37,820 bases of DNA. It comes from DATBHZ01 sp036557185 (GTDB lineage Bacteria; Actinomycetota; Acidimicrobiia; IMCC26256; JAENVU01). The stretch covers positions 1 to 37,820 of the forward strand of contig DATBHZ010000042.1 of the NCBI GenBank assembly GCA_036557185.1, read 5' to 3'. Both the position numbers and the translations under genes were made by a program. The notes beneath the pieces were generated by a model. It was not told where the DNA came from, ran no database searches, and saw only the letters and a program-made list of their open reading frames with translations. This document shows, piece after piece, positions 29,615 through 37,689 of this stretch (position 1 is the first letter of the stretch; each line of letters opens with the position of its first letter).

Positions 29615-30727
29615 TCACATGGGCCACAGCAGACCACTTGCACGCCGCACCGCGCCCGAGCGCACCAACGCGCCGATCGCGACAGCGGCCTTGCCCGGAG
29701 TGAGACTTGTGCGCGCCGCGATCTCGTCGACCGTCGCCGGCTCGCCGCCGAGCGCAGCGAGCACGGCCAGCTGATCGGGCGACTCCGGTTCTGCGCACTG
29801 GGCATGGCGGCGCGCGCCTGGTGTCATGCCCAGCGCCTCGATCACGTCCTCGTTGCGGAGCAGCGGCTGCGCGCCCTGCGCGATCAAGGCGTTGCAGCCG
29901 GCGGCCACGGGGTTCCGGCGCGAGCCGGGGATCGCCATCAGGGTGCGTCCGTACTCGAGCGCCTTGTCTGCGGTGAAGCGCGTGCCGCCGCTCTCGGTGC
30001 CTTCGACCACCACGACGACATCGGCGAGCATCGCGATGATCCGGTTGCGAACCGGGAAGTGACTCTGATGAGGTCCGGTGCCCAGCGGGTACTCGGTGAC
30101 GAGCATCCCGCTCTCGCGCACTCGTGCATGGAGGCGCTCGTGTCGACGCGGGTACACGCAGTCGAGCCCCGTGCCGATCACCCCGATGACGGACCCGTCC
30201 GCGTCGAGCGCGCCTTCGTGCGCCGCCGCGTCGACTCCGATGGCGAGCCCGCTCACCACCGTGATCCCCGCACCCGCGAGATCGGCCCCGAGGTCGTACG
30301 CGTCGGCGAGCCCGTGCGGCGTCGCCGCTCTCGTGCCCACCACCGCGACGCGTGGACCGTCGAGCGCGATCTCCCGCGCTCCCTCGCCGAGCAGCAGCGG
30401 GGGACGGTCGGGGAGGCCGTCCTCGATCGGGTAGCCGTCGGAGCCGTCCCGCATGACGCGCGTCCCGCGCTGCTCGAGCGTTGCTCGCAGACCGGGCAGG
30501 TCGATCGACGCGGCCCGCTTCGCCCACTCGCCGGCAAGGTGACTCGCTCGGGGATCTGTGGCGAATACGGAACCGACACGCCCGGAGCTCACCAATGCGA
30601 ACGCCGCAGACGCGCAAGCGGGGGAGCACGCGCACGCATCGAGGAGCTTGCGCAGCCTCACCGGCCCCATCTCGGGAAGCGAGGCGAGCGCGACCGCCGC
30701 GACGTCGTCGTCGCTCATGGCGGTCAC
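29615..30727 (-). CDS. dprA: DNA-processing protein DprA
   Basis: DprA binds incoming single-stranded DNA and loads RecA during transformation; it is also conserved in non-competent bacteria. The 370-residue protein has an N-terminal SAM-like region (LASLPEMGPVRLRKLLDACA), the Rossmann-like core with VAVVGTRAATPHG, GLAIGVDAAAHEGAL, SGMLVTEYPLGTGPHQSHFP, VRNRIIAMLADVVVVVEG and TADKALEYGRTLMAIPG, and a C-terminal winged helix (PATVDEIAARTSLTPGKAAV). GTG 30727 overlaps the comM stop by four bases (GTGA). With comM it is inverted relative to yraN and xerC. Confidence 0.93.
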   Translation of the reverse strand: MTAMSDDDVAAVALASLPEMGPVRLRKLLDACACSPACASAAFALVSSGRVGSVFATDPRASHLAGEWAKRAASIDLPGLRATLEQRGTRVMRDGSDGYPIEDGLPDRPPLLLGEGAREIALDGPRVAVVGTRAATPHGLADAYDLGADLAGAGITVVSGLAIGVDAAAHEGALDADGSVIGVIGTGLDCVYPRRHERLHARVRESGMLVTEYPLGTGPHQSHFPVRNRIIAMLADVVVVVEGTESGGTRFTADKALEYGRTLMAIPGSRRNPVAAGCNALIAQGAQPLLRNEDVIEALGMTPGARRHAQCAEPESPDQLAVLAALGGEPATVDEIAARTSLTPGKAAVAIGALVRSGAVRRASGLLWPM

Positions 30728-32226
30728 GGCTCGTCGGCCCTGAGCATGGCAGCGTCCTCGATGTGCTCCGGCGAGATGTCGGCCTCGCCCTCGAGGTCGG
30801 CAATGGTGCGAGCGACCCGCCGCACACGCGCTGCACCTCTGCCTGTGAGCGAGCGCTCCCGCGCGACGAGCCGCCAGGCGTCGAGCGCATCACCCCGGAC
30901 CGCGGCGTGCTCGTCGAGCGCGCCGGCCGGCACGAGACCGTTGCGCCGCCACGGCGTTTGGTGCAGCCGAGCCCGCTGGCGCATCACGGCCTCGGAGACG
31001 CGTTCGACGACCACGGCCGACGACTCGCCCGAGACGTCGGTGGCGCTGGGCCCGTTGACGCGCAGCCTGAGATCGAAGCGGTCGAGCAGCGGAGCGGACA
31101 GCCTCTTTCGGTACCGCTGGCGCTGCGCGTCGGAGCAACGACAGGCCGGCTGTCCGAGCCCGCACGGGCACGGGTTGGTGCAACCCACCAGCAGGAACTG
31201 TGCGGGGAACTCGAGGCTGAGCGCCTGGCGTGCGATCCGCACCACGTGCTCCTCGAGCGGTTGGCGCAGCGCCTCGAGCACACTGGCCTTGAACTCGCCG
31301 AGCTCGTCGAGGAAGAGCGTGCCTCGATGCGCCAGGGTCACCTCGCCCGGGCGCGGACGGGCCGAGCCGCCGCCGACGAGCGCAGCGGTCGACGCCGTGT
31401 GGTGCGGTGCTCGGAAGGGCCGCCGGCGCACGAGCGCTCGCGGCGGCTCGGCTGCGACCGTCGATGCGATGCGGGTGACGTCGAGCGCCTCCTCGTCGTC
31501 GAGCGGCGGAAGGATGGTCGTGATGCGCTGGGCGAGCATCGTCTTGCCGGAGCCGGGCGCCCCGGACAGCAAGATGTGGTGCGTGCCGGCTGCGGCGATC
31601 TCGAGCGCGTGACGCGCCACCGCGAGCCCGCGCACATCAGCCAGGTCGAGTGGCTCTGCGGGTGTGGCCACCGGCTCGGTGGCAACGCTCGGGACGTCGG
31701 CGTCCGGCCAGGGCTCCTCACCCTTCAGGCACGCGCGCAGCTCTGCGAGATTCCGCGCCGAACGGACGTGCAGATCGCGCACGAGGGCAGTCTCATGAAA
31801 GTTCGCCTCGGGGACGACCACCTGCTCCACGCCTTCGCGCGCCAACGCGTCGGCGAGTACCAGCGCGCCGGGGACCGGCCGGACCGACCCGTCGAGGCCG
31901 AGCTCGCCGAGCACGGCGACGCCGTCGAGCTCATCGGCCGGGAGCTCCGACTCGGCGCACATGATGCCGAGTGCGATCGCGAGCTCCAGCCCGGCCCCGG
32001 ACTTGCGCAAGGTCGCAGGCGCGAAGTTGACGGTGATGCGCTTGAGCGGGAACCCCAGACCCGACGACAAGAGCGCGGCGCGCACGCGCTCGCGCGACTC
32101 ACGGCCGGCCGCATCGGGCAGGCCGACGACCGTGTAGCCGGGGAGGCCGTTCGAGACGTGCACCTCGACGCACACGGGATGACCATCGACGCCGAGCAGC
32201 GTCGCGCTCCGGATCGAAGCGAGCAT
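30724..32226 (-). CDS. comM: ComM/YifB family AAA+ ATPase (Mg chelatase-like)
   Basis: ComM is a hexameric branch-migration helicase in natural transformation of some bacteria; actinobacterial members are assigned by similarity. The 500-residue protein has the N-terminal ChlI-type domain SATLLGVDGHPVCVEVHVSN, GLPGYTVVGLPDAAGRESRE, the AAA+ core with Walker A SGAPGSGKTMLAQRI, FLDELGEF (Walker B), and a cysteine-rich insert TNPCPCGLGQPACRCSD typical of YifB, followed by RLSAPLLDRFDLR. ATG 32226 is chosen because GGAGG lies 4 bases upstream; a longer frame upstream is not conserved. It is followed by dprA with a GTGA overlap. Confidence 0.92.
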   Translation of the reverse strand: MLASIRSATLLGVDGHPVCVEVHVSNGLPGYTVVGLPDAAGRESRERVRAALLSSGLGFPLKRITVNFAPATLRKSGAGLELAIALGIMCAESELPADELDGVAVLGELGLDGSVRPVPGALVLADALAREGVEQVVVPEANFHETALVRDLHVRSARNLAELRACLKGEEPWPDADVPSVATEPVATPAEPLDLADVRGLAVARHALEIAAAGTHHILLSGAPGSGKTMLAQRITTILPPLDDEEALDVTRIASTVAAEPPRALVRRRPFRAPHHTASTAALVGGGSARPRPGEVTLAHRGTLFLDELGEFKASVLEALRQPLEEHVVRIARQALSLEFPAQFLLVGCTNPCPCGLGQPACRCSDAQRQRYRKRLSAPLLDRFDLRLRVNGPSATDVSGESSAVVVERVSEAVMRQRARLHQTPWRRNGLVPAGALDEHAAVRGDALDAWRLVARERSLTGRGAARVRRVARTIADLEGEADISPEHIEDAAMLRADEP

Positions 32227-32313
32227 CGGACCTCCAGCGGAACGGGATCGCCTTGGGAGGGCCGGAGCGCGGCAGCCTCGACGCAGGCGGCACCGTAGCC
32301 GCGGGGTGTGACA

Positions 32314-32319
32314 TAGGTT
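32314..32319 (+). promoter_or_regulatory. Candidate -10 box (TAGGTT) for leaderless GNAT gene
   Basis: ACATAGGTT ends exactly 6 bases before ATG 32326, so the start codon would be at or near the transcription start. No ribosome-binding site is present. Confidence 0.45.
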
Positions 32320-32325
32320 CCCCCG

Positions 32326-32754
32326 ATGGAAGCCATCCGCCATGCAGGAGCCGGCGACGTCGCCGCGGTGCTCGCCTTCTGGAATGTCGCCACGACGGCC
32401 GCGTCACCGACCGACGACGCCGCAGCGTTGCGCGCGCTGCTCGCCCGGCACGAGGACGCCGTGCTGCTGGCGATCGACGACGACCAGATCGTGGGAACGG
32501 TCATCTGCACGTTCGACGGTTGGCGCGGGGCCATGTACCGGCTCGCCGTTGATCCGGCGATGCGCCGACGTCACGTCGCGACATCGCTCGTCGATGCTGC
32601 AGAGCGCCAGCTGTGCGCATCGGGCGCGCGCCGGTGTCACGTGATCGTGATGGCGGACGAGGAGCCCGCGCGCTCGTTCTGGTCGGCCGCGGGATACGCG
32701 GATCACGGTGACCAGCGCAGATACGTCAAGAATCTCACCGCCGTAACCGGCTGA
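32326..32754 (+). CDS. GNAT family N-acetyltransferase
   Basis: This 142-residue GNAT-fold protein has an N-terminal IRHAGAGDVAAVLAFWNVAT, LLAIDDDQIVGTVICTFDGW, and the acetyl-CoA-binding motif A RLAVDPAMRRRHVATSLVDA, where the Q/R-x-x-G-x-G/A loop is RRRHVA with the usual glycine replaced by histidine. It ends with EEPARSFWSAAGYADHGDQR and the YVKNL strand. The substrate is unknown (amine, aminoglycoside or protein N-terminus are all possible). It is divergent from comM and precedes xerC in the same direction. Confidence 0.83.
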   Translation: MEAIRHAGAGDVAAVLAFWNVATTAASPTDDAAALRALLARHEDAVLLAIDDDQIVGTVICTFDGWRGAMYRLAVDPAMRRRHVATSLVDAAERQLCASGARRCHVIVMADEEPARSFWSAAGYADHGDQRRYVKNLTAVTG

Positions 32755-32788
32755 CCAGCAGGTCGGCCGCGTCGAGGCGGTGGCCCGG

Positions 32789-32794
32789 TACCCT
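32789..32794 (+). promoter_or_regulatory. Candidate -10 box (TACCCT) for leaderless xerC transcript
   Basis: TACCCT is followed by exactly 6 bases and then GTG 32801, a leaderless configuration that supports this start rather than the in-frame GTG at 32780. Confidence 0.45.
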
Positions 32795-32800
32795 TTCGCT

Positions 32801-33700
32801 GTGCTGTGGGACGTCGAGGGCTACCTCGCTTCGCTGAGCGGGGTGAGTGACAACACGCGCGCCGCTTACGCACGCGATGTGCGCCAGTTCGTCACCTGGG
32901 CCACGCGCGGAGGTTGCCCGAGCCCGGCGGACCTGGACCGGACGCGACTGCGCCGCTACCTCGCGTACCTCGGGACGCGCGGGCTGTCGCGCCGCACCGT
33001 CTCGCGCAAGGCCGCTTCGGTGCGCTCCTTCCTCCGGTATCTGTCACGGACCGGGACGATCACCACCGATCCGGGCCGCGCGATGCGGACCCCGTCAGGG
33101 CCGGCGCGGCTGCCGCGAGTGCTGCGCGCCGGGGATGCGGCAGCGCTGCTCGACGGCGTCGCCGGCGCGGAGCTCCCCGAGGCCGACGTCGAGCGTGCGA
33201 TCGTGCTCCGGGACCTTGCGGTGCTGGAGCTCTTGTACGGGACGGGAGTCCGTGTCTCGGAGTGCTGTGCGATCACCCCGGCGGACATCGACCTCCGGGG
33301 GCGCAGCGTGACGGTGCTCGGCAAGGGGGCCAAGGTGCGGCGGATCCCGCTCGGTCAGCCCGCGGCGGACGCCGTCGGTGCCTATCTCCAGGACGGCCGC
33401 GCCGCGCTCGTGGCCCCGGATTTCCCCACCAAGGCGATCTTCCTGAATCGGCGGGGCCGCCAGCTCTCGCCTCGTGATGCGAGGCGCATCCTGGAACGAC
33501 ATCCCATGCCCGACGGGAGGCGTGTACACCCGCACGCGCTCCGGCACGCGTACGCTACTCATCTGCTGGAGGGCGGGGCTGACCTGCGGACCGTGCAAGA
33601 GCTGCTCGGACACGCCGATCTCGCCACGACGCAGATCTACACCCATCTGACACGCGAGCGCCTGCGGGCGGTCTACGAGGCGACACATCCCCGTGCCTGA
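32801..33700 (+). CDS. xerC: Tyrosine recombinase XerC
   Basis: Xer recombinases resolve chromosome dimers at dif. The 299-residue protein has the N-terminal SAM-like DNA-binding domain (LSGVSDNTRAAYARDVRQFV) and the catalytic domain with all residues visible: arginine in YGTGVRVSECCAITPADIDL, lysine in VLGKGAKVRRIPLG, HALRHAYATHLLEGGADLRT with His and Arg, GHADLATTQIYTH with the second His and the nucleophile tyrosine. The size and HPHALRHAYATHLLEGG match XerC/XerD rather than a phage integrase. Its position near dprA, the WhiG-type sigma gene and rpsB is the normal actinobacterial one. It overlaps the sigma gene by 8 bases. Confidence 0.93.
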   Translation: MLWDVEGYLASLSGVSDNTRAAYARDVRQFVTWATRGGCPSPADLDRTRLRRYLAYLGTRGLSRRTVSRKAASVRSFLRYLSRTGTITTDPGRAMRTPSGPARLPRVLRAGDAAALLDGVAGAELPEADVERAIVLRDLAVLELLYGTGVRVSECCAITPADIDLRGRSVTVLGKGAKVRRIPLGQPAADAVGAYLQDGRAALVAPDFPTKAIFLNRRGRQLSPRDARRILERHPMPDGRRVHPHALRHAYATHLLEGGADLRTVQELLGHADLATTQIYTHLTRERLRAVYEATHPRA

Positions 33701-34496
33701 CGAAGCCACCACCGTTGCCGCAGACCTCGCGGCGGCCGAGGCCGTCGCCGAGCTCTGGCGCGAGTACAAGGACGGCAGCGCGCCCGACGCGCGCGAGCGG
33801 CTCATCCTGCACTACTCGCCACTGGTGAAGTTCGTCGCAGGGCGTGTTGCCGCGGGCCTTCCCCAGAACATCGAGCAGTCCGACCTCGTCTCGTACGGCA
33901 TCTTCGGGCTGATCGACGCGATCGACAAGTTCCAACCCGAGCGCGGCTTCAAGTTCGAGACGTACGCGATCTCCCGGATCAAGGGCGCCATCATCGATGA
34001 GCTTCGCTCGATCGATTGGGTGCCGCGGTCGGTGCGGTCCAAGGCGCGTTCGATCGAGCGCGCCTACTCGAAGCTCGAGAACGAGCTCAAGCGCACGCCC
34101 GAGGACCGCGAGGTCGCGGAGGAGCTCGGCTTGAGCGAGCCGGAGCTCGCGCAGGTGCTCTCGCAGATCTCGTTCGTCGGCGTGGTCGCGCTCGACGAGC
34201 TGCTCACCGCAGGCGACCGTGGCGGGGGAGCGACCGTCGGCGACATGGTCGCGGACCGCGTCAACGACCCGGTCGCGGCCTTCGAGGTCGACGAGATGAA
34301 GCACGTGCTCGCCGACGCGATCAACCGCATGCCGGATCGTGAGCGTCTCGTGCTCACGCTCTACTACTACGAGGGTCTGACGCTCGCCGAGATCGGTGAG
34401 GTGCTCGGTGTCACCGAGAGTCGCGTCTGCCAGGTGCACACGAAGGCGATCCTGCAGCTGCGCGCGCGTCTCATCGAGCCTGCGTCCGACAGGTAG
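33693..34496 (+). CDS. RNA polymerase sigma factor, FliA/WhiG family
   Basis: The 267-residue sigma factor has region 2 (LVKFVAGRVAAGLPQNIEQS, DLVSYGIFGLIDAIDKFQPE, RGFKFETYAISRIKGAIIDE), region 3 (WVPRSVRSKARSIERAYSKL) and region 4 (MPDRERLVLTLYYYEGLTLA, EIGEVLGVTESRVCQVHTKA). This is the FliA/WhiG pattern. In Streptomyces WhiG directs early sporulation genes, and whiG lies in this same neighbourhood upstream of rpsB; I use the comparison, not a functional claim, since there are no flagellar genes in view. The GTG 33693 start overlaps the xerC end by 8 bases, suggesting coupled translation. Confidence 0.9.
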   Translation: MPDEATTVAADLAAAEAVAELWREYKDGSAPDARERLILHYSPLVKFVAGRVAAGLPQNIEQSDLVSYGIFGLIDAIDKFQPERGFKFETYAISRIKGAIIDELRSIDWVPRSVRSKARSIERAYSKLENELKRTPEDREVAEELGLSEPELAQVLSQISFVGVVALDELLTAGDRGGGATVGDMVADRVNDPVAAFEVDEMKHVLADAINRMPDRERLVLTLYYYEGLTLAEIGEVLGVTESRVCQVHTKAILQLRARLIEPASDR

Positions 34497-34502
34497 CCCC
34501 TG

Positions 34503-34517
34503 CGCGCCTCTGGCGCG
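34503..34517 (+). terminator. Hairpin just downstream of the sigma factor gene
   Basis: CGCGCC, a TCT loop and GGCGCG form a perfect 6-bp stem 7 bases after the stop codon. There is no T-run. A TAGTCT box (34534-34539) follows and may drive the next gene, so this could separate two transcripts. Confidence 0.35.
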
Positions 34518-34623
34518 GGCGCGCACCACTCGCTAGTCTCCCGAACCTCTTCACGAGCAGCTCGCGCTGTCGAGCTTCCCGACGCTCTTCCCCGAGCCGT
34601 GTGGGTCCAGCCGGGAGCTGCTC

Positions 34624-36318
34624 GTGTCACGCCAACTGCTGCGTGCAACCGCGTGCGCCGTCGTCGCGTCGCTCTGCGTCTCGCTCACCGCGCAACCGGC
34701 GTCTGCCGACACGCCCGCCGGGACGTGGGTGCGCCCGGTCGACGGCCCGATCGCGCGGCCGTTCGCGGCGCCGGTGTCCTCGTACGGGCCCGGCCATCGC
34801 GGTGTCGACCTCGTGGCACCGCCCGGGACGCCGGTCCGTGCCGCGAACGACGGTGTCGTCGCGTTCGCTGGCCTGGTTGCCGGATCCCTCCACGTGGTGA
34901 TCCGCCACAGCCACGACGTGCGGACCAGCTACTCGTTCCTTCGCTCGATCGCGGTGGACACCGGCGAACAGGTCCGGCGCGGCTCCGTCGTCGGGACCGC
35001 GGGCGGGTCCGGGAGCGATCACGCCCCCGGCGTGCTGCACTTCGGCCTGCGCATCGGCGCCCGGTACGTGGATCCGATGGTCCTGTTCGCTGCTGTCGAC
35101 CTCGCCGAGATGGTCCACCTCACCACCGTCGAGCAGCCGCAGCAGGAGGGCTACGACACGCCGGCGCTCGAACGCCGCTCGCTCGCTGCCGCGCTCCGGT
35201 TGGAGCGCGGCAGCTCCGCGTTCGCGGCCGAGCCCGACCACGACGGGGGAGTGCTCGCCACCGTCGCCGGTGCTGCCGGCAGCGCTCTCGGCGTCGTCGG
35301 CTCCGTGCTCGAGCCCGTTGGCGCGCTCGCACGCTCCGTCTACGAGCACACACCGCTCGCCGCCGAGCTGCACGATCTCCAGCTCGCGGGCACGCGCCTC
35401 CTCGCGTGGGCCACCTCGCGCCTCGACTGCACGTCGGACACGTCGGCTCCCGCGTCCGGAGGTGGATCGGGTCACCTCCTCATGGCCGTCGGCGGCATCA
35501 ACAGCGCGACGGCACCGGACGGCTCGTCCTTCGCACTCGACACGGGAGCGCTCGGCTACCGAGCGGGCGAGGTCCGCTACTTCAGCTACGCCGCCGGCGG
35601 CGGCTCCTACCGACCGCCCGACACGTGGCAGGACCTCGTCCTCGAAGCGCTGTCGTTGCGCGATCAGCTCCGGGCGATGCAGCGAGCATCACCCGGTCGC
35701 GAGGTCGACCTGATCGCGCACTCGCAGGGTGGCGTCGTCGTCGATGCCTTCCTGCAGATCATGTACGACCCGAGCGACCCGACCCTTCCGCCGCTCGGCA
35801 CCGCCGTCACGCTGTCCTCGCCACACCTCGGCGCGCCGTTGGCGACGATCGCGGCGTGGTTGCGCGGAACCCGGTCCGGACGTGCGGCGCTCGGCGCGCT
35901 CGATGCCGTCGACGGTGGGCGCGTGCCCCCGTCGGACGCGCGCGCCGCCGAACAGCTCGCCGAGTCGTCGACGCTCGTGGATCGACTCTGGAGCCACCCA
36001 CTCGCCGACGAGGTCGATCTCACCTCGGTGTCGGGAGACGACGACGTGGTCGTCCCTGCCGACAGGACCGTGGCACCCGGCTCCCACGACATCACCGTCG
36101 ATCCCGCGGGGTCCGATGATCACAGCTCGATCATCCGCGATCCGAAGGCCATGGCGGCGGTGCGGCTCGCGCTCGAACAGCGAGCCCTGCCGTGCACCTC
36201 GTGGCGCGACGGAGTCCGCGGTGCGATCGAGCCCGTGCTGATCTCTCGCGCCGAGCACACGTTGGGCGCGGTCGCGAAGCGCGCCGCGCAGCTCGTCGAC
36301 GGTGCCACCAAGGCCTGA
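34624..36318 (+). CDS. Secreted fusion of degenerate M23 (LytM) domain and alpha/beta hydrolase
   Basis: The 564-residue protein has a signal peptide (LLRATACAVVASLCVSLTAQ then PASA). Residues ~30-155 form an M23/LytM domain with the metal-binding H58-R-G-V-D62 (GPGHRGVD) and H139. The two catalytic histidines of active LytM enzymes are not conserved: the Y-x-H-L motif is YSFL (F105) and the H-x-H motif is VLH (V137). A linker with helical hydrophobic stretches follows. From about 285 there is an alpha/beta hydrolase domain with LIAHSQGGVVVDAFL (S367), an acidic SGDDDVVVP (472-474) and H500. This suggests a cell-wall-binding, possibly regulatory, M23 module attached to a lipase/esterase. An M23 gene upstream of rpsB is usual in Actinobacteria; the fusion is less familiar. 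Confidence 0.8.
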   Translation: MSRQLLRATACAVVASLCVSLTAQPASADTPAGTWVRPVDGPIARPFAAPVSSYGPGHRGVDLVAPPGTPVRAANDGVVAFAGLVAGSLHVVIRHSHDVRTSYSFLRSIAVDTGEQVRRGSVVGTAGGSGSDHAPGVLHFGLRIGARYVDPMVLFAAVDLAEMVHLTTVEQPQQEGYDTPALERRSLAAALRLERGSSAFAAEPDHDGGVLATVAGAAGSALGVVGSVLEPVGALARSVYEHTPLAAELHDLQLAGTRLLAWATSRLDCTSDTSAPASGGGSGHLLMAVGGINSATAPDGSSFALDTGALGYRAGEVRYFSYAAGGGSYRPPDTWQDLVLEALSLRDQLRAMQRASPGREVDLIAHSQGGVVVDAFLQIMYDPSDPTLPPLGTAVTLSSPHLGAPLATIAAWLRGTRSGRAALGALDAVDGGRVPPSDARAAEQLAESSTLVDRLWSHPLADEVDLTSVSGDDDVVVPADRTVAPGSHDITVDPAGSDDHSSIIRDPKAMAAVRLALEQRALPCTSWRDGVRGAIEPVLISRAEHTLGAVAKRAAQLVDGATKA

Positions 36319-36332
36319 ACACGGAGGTTCGC

Positions 36333-37532
36333 ATGCATTCGTTCTGGCAGGACGCTCGGCCGATCCATCGGCGCACCGGCGGAGGTGTTCGACGGTCGCG
36401 ACGGATTCGCCGCACCGCGATCGCGCTCACGGCGGCGCTCGCCGCGTCGGTCGTGCTGTTCCTGGTCGCGGGGCGCACTTCGGGGAGCTCGCGCCCGGCC
36501 GCGCCGGCGTCGCCGTCCGAGCGACCGGTCCGGCCGCTCTGGACCGAGACCTTGCCGGATCAGCCCCAGGCGGTCGCGACGTCCGCCGGCCGCATCGTCG
36601 TGGTCGGCACCGCGTCCGTCACCGCTCTGGACGCGAGCGGGTCGCGACGATGGCAGCTTCGCGTCCCCGGCGCACAGCGATGGGTCGCGATGGATGCCGC
36701 GACCGTGCTCGTCGGGCTGCCGAAGGCCTGGAGGGCGATCGACGCGGCATCCGGCCGCCCGCGCTGGAGCGTCGCAACCGAGGAGGACGCGGGGCCCGGC
36801 GCTCTGGTGGGTGCCGGTGCGCCGATCGCGGTCGTGAGCACTCTCCAAGGAGGCTTGGTCGGGATCGACGCGCGATCCGGCCGCACGCTGTGGGCCGAGC
36901 GCCTCGACGGCTCGTTCCGGGGATCGCCCAGCGTCGATCCCGCGACGGGCTCGATCGTCGTCGTCACGCAGGGGCGAGCCACCGAACTCCGCGCGTTGCG
37001 CGCGGTCGACGGTGCGCAGCGGTGGAGCCGGCCGATTCCCGCGCGCTCCGGATCACCGCTGGTGAGTGGCGGCACCGTGCTCGTGGGAGCAGGTGACGGG
37101 CGGTACCACAGCGAGGTCGACGCGGTCTCGGTGGCCGACGGGCGACTTCGCTGGCGGAGCCCGATGCCCGCCTCCTTCCAGCCCGACCTCGCCCCGGCCG
37201 TCCACCGAGGGGTCGCCTACGTCGTGGATCAGCTGAGCCACGTCGCCGCCTTCGACCTCGCCGACGGCCGGCGGCGGTGGGTCACCGACCTGCAGGACGC
37301 GGTGCTCCTCGGCGCGCCCGTACCGGTGCAGGACGCGGTGATCGTGGCCGACTCGGGCCGGGAGCTCGTCACGCTCTCCGCAGCCGACGGCAGGATCCGG
37401 GCCCGCCGACTGGCGACCGGAGTGCCGGTCGCCGTGGTTGCCTCGCCCCGTGCGGTGCTCGTGGCGCAGCGCCTGGTGACATCCGATCATCTCGGCGCAT
37501 TCGCGGCGTCGCGGCTGGCGAGCACGCCCTGA
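36333..37532 (+). CDS. Membrane-anchored PQQ-type beta-propeller protein (BamB-like)
   Basis: This 399-residue protein has a basic cytoplasmic N-terminus (IHRRTGGGVRRSRRIRR) and one membrane anchor (TAIALTAALAASVVLFLVAG), then a Pro/Ser-rich spacer and a large extracytoplasmic domain of tandem beta-propeller blades. Repeats such as VTALDASGSRRWQLRV, WRAIDAASGRPRWSVA, LVGIDARSGRTLWAERL, VDAVSVADGRLRWRSP and VAAFDLADGRRRWVTD carry the D-x-x-x-G-x-x-x-W signature of PQQ/BamB blades. Such proteins usually scaffold other proteins and need not bind PQQ. ATG 36333 has GGAGG 5 bases upstream and lies 14 bp after the M23-hydrolase fusion, so the two are probably co-expressed at the cell surface. Confidence 0.85.
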   Translation: MHSFWQDARPIHRRTGGGVRRSRRIRRTAIALTAALAASVVLFLVAGRTSGSSRPAAPASPSERPVRPLWTETLPDQPQAVATSAGRIVVVGTASVTALDASGSRRWQLRVPGAQRWVAMDAATVLVGLPKAWRAIDAASGRPRWSVATEEDAGPGALVGAGAPIAVVSTLQGGLVGIDARSGRTLWAERLDGSFRGSPSVDPATGSIVVVTQGRATELRALRAVDGAQRWSRPIPARSGSPLVSGGTVLVGAGDGRYHSEVDAVSVADGRLRWRSPMPASFQPDLAPAVHRGVAYVVDQLSHVAAFDLADGRRRWVTDLQDAVLLGAPVPVQDAVIVADSGRELVTLSAADGRIRARRLATGVPVAVVASPRAVLVAQRLVTSDHLGAFAASRLASTP

Positions 37533-37582
37533 CACGCGCTTCCGCGGTCGCCGCCGGCTGGGGCCGTCGACAGCTGCTCCGC

Positions 37583-37588
37583 TACAAT
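37583..37588 (+). promoter_or_regulatory. Candidate -10 box (TACAAT) of rpsB
   Basis: CGCTACAATCTTCG is the best -10 match in the window. It lies about 130 bases upstream of the rpsB GTG and places the start near 37595, at the foot of the first leader hairpin. No good -35 is seen at 16-18 bases. Confidence 0.5.
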
Positions 37589-37597
37589 CTTCGCCGA

Positions 37598-37689
37598 CTC
37601 GGGCGTTCGCGCCCGAGATCTCACACGCCCGTCATCCAGTTATCCCAAGGTCGTGCCCGCCCCCTGGGCGGTGCGCGCTGCACGGGCGG
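37598..37689 (+). promoter_or_regulatory. Structured 5' leader of rpsB
   Basis: A perfect 8-bp hairpin, CTCGGGCG - TTCG - CGCCCGAG (37598-37617), stands at the 5' end of the inferred transcript. Further on CCGCCC (37657-37662) can pair with either of two identical GGGCGG copies (37666-37671, giving a tight 6-bp stem, or 37684-37689, closer to the ribosome site). This is the kind of mutually exclusive pairing used for autoregulation of ribosomal protein genes; regulation by S2 is known in other bacteria, but is only inferred here. Confidence 0.45.

Noticed and set aside
32801..33700. xerC as the integrase of a mobile element acting on the repeats
   Set aside because: Its sequence, length and neighbourhood are those of the chromosomal XerC; it is 24 kb away and there is no att-like duplication beside it.
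34497..34623. A small RNA or tRNA between the sigma factor and M23 genes
   Set aside because: Only one short hairpin and a -10-like TAGTCT are seen; there is no cloverleaf and no conserved structure recognisable by eye.
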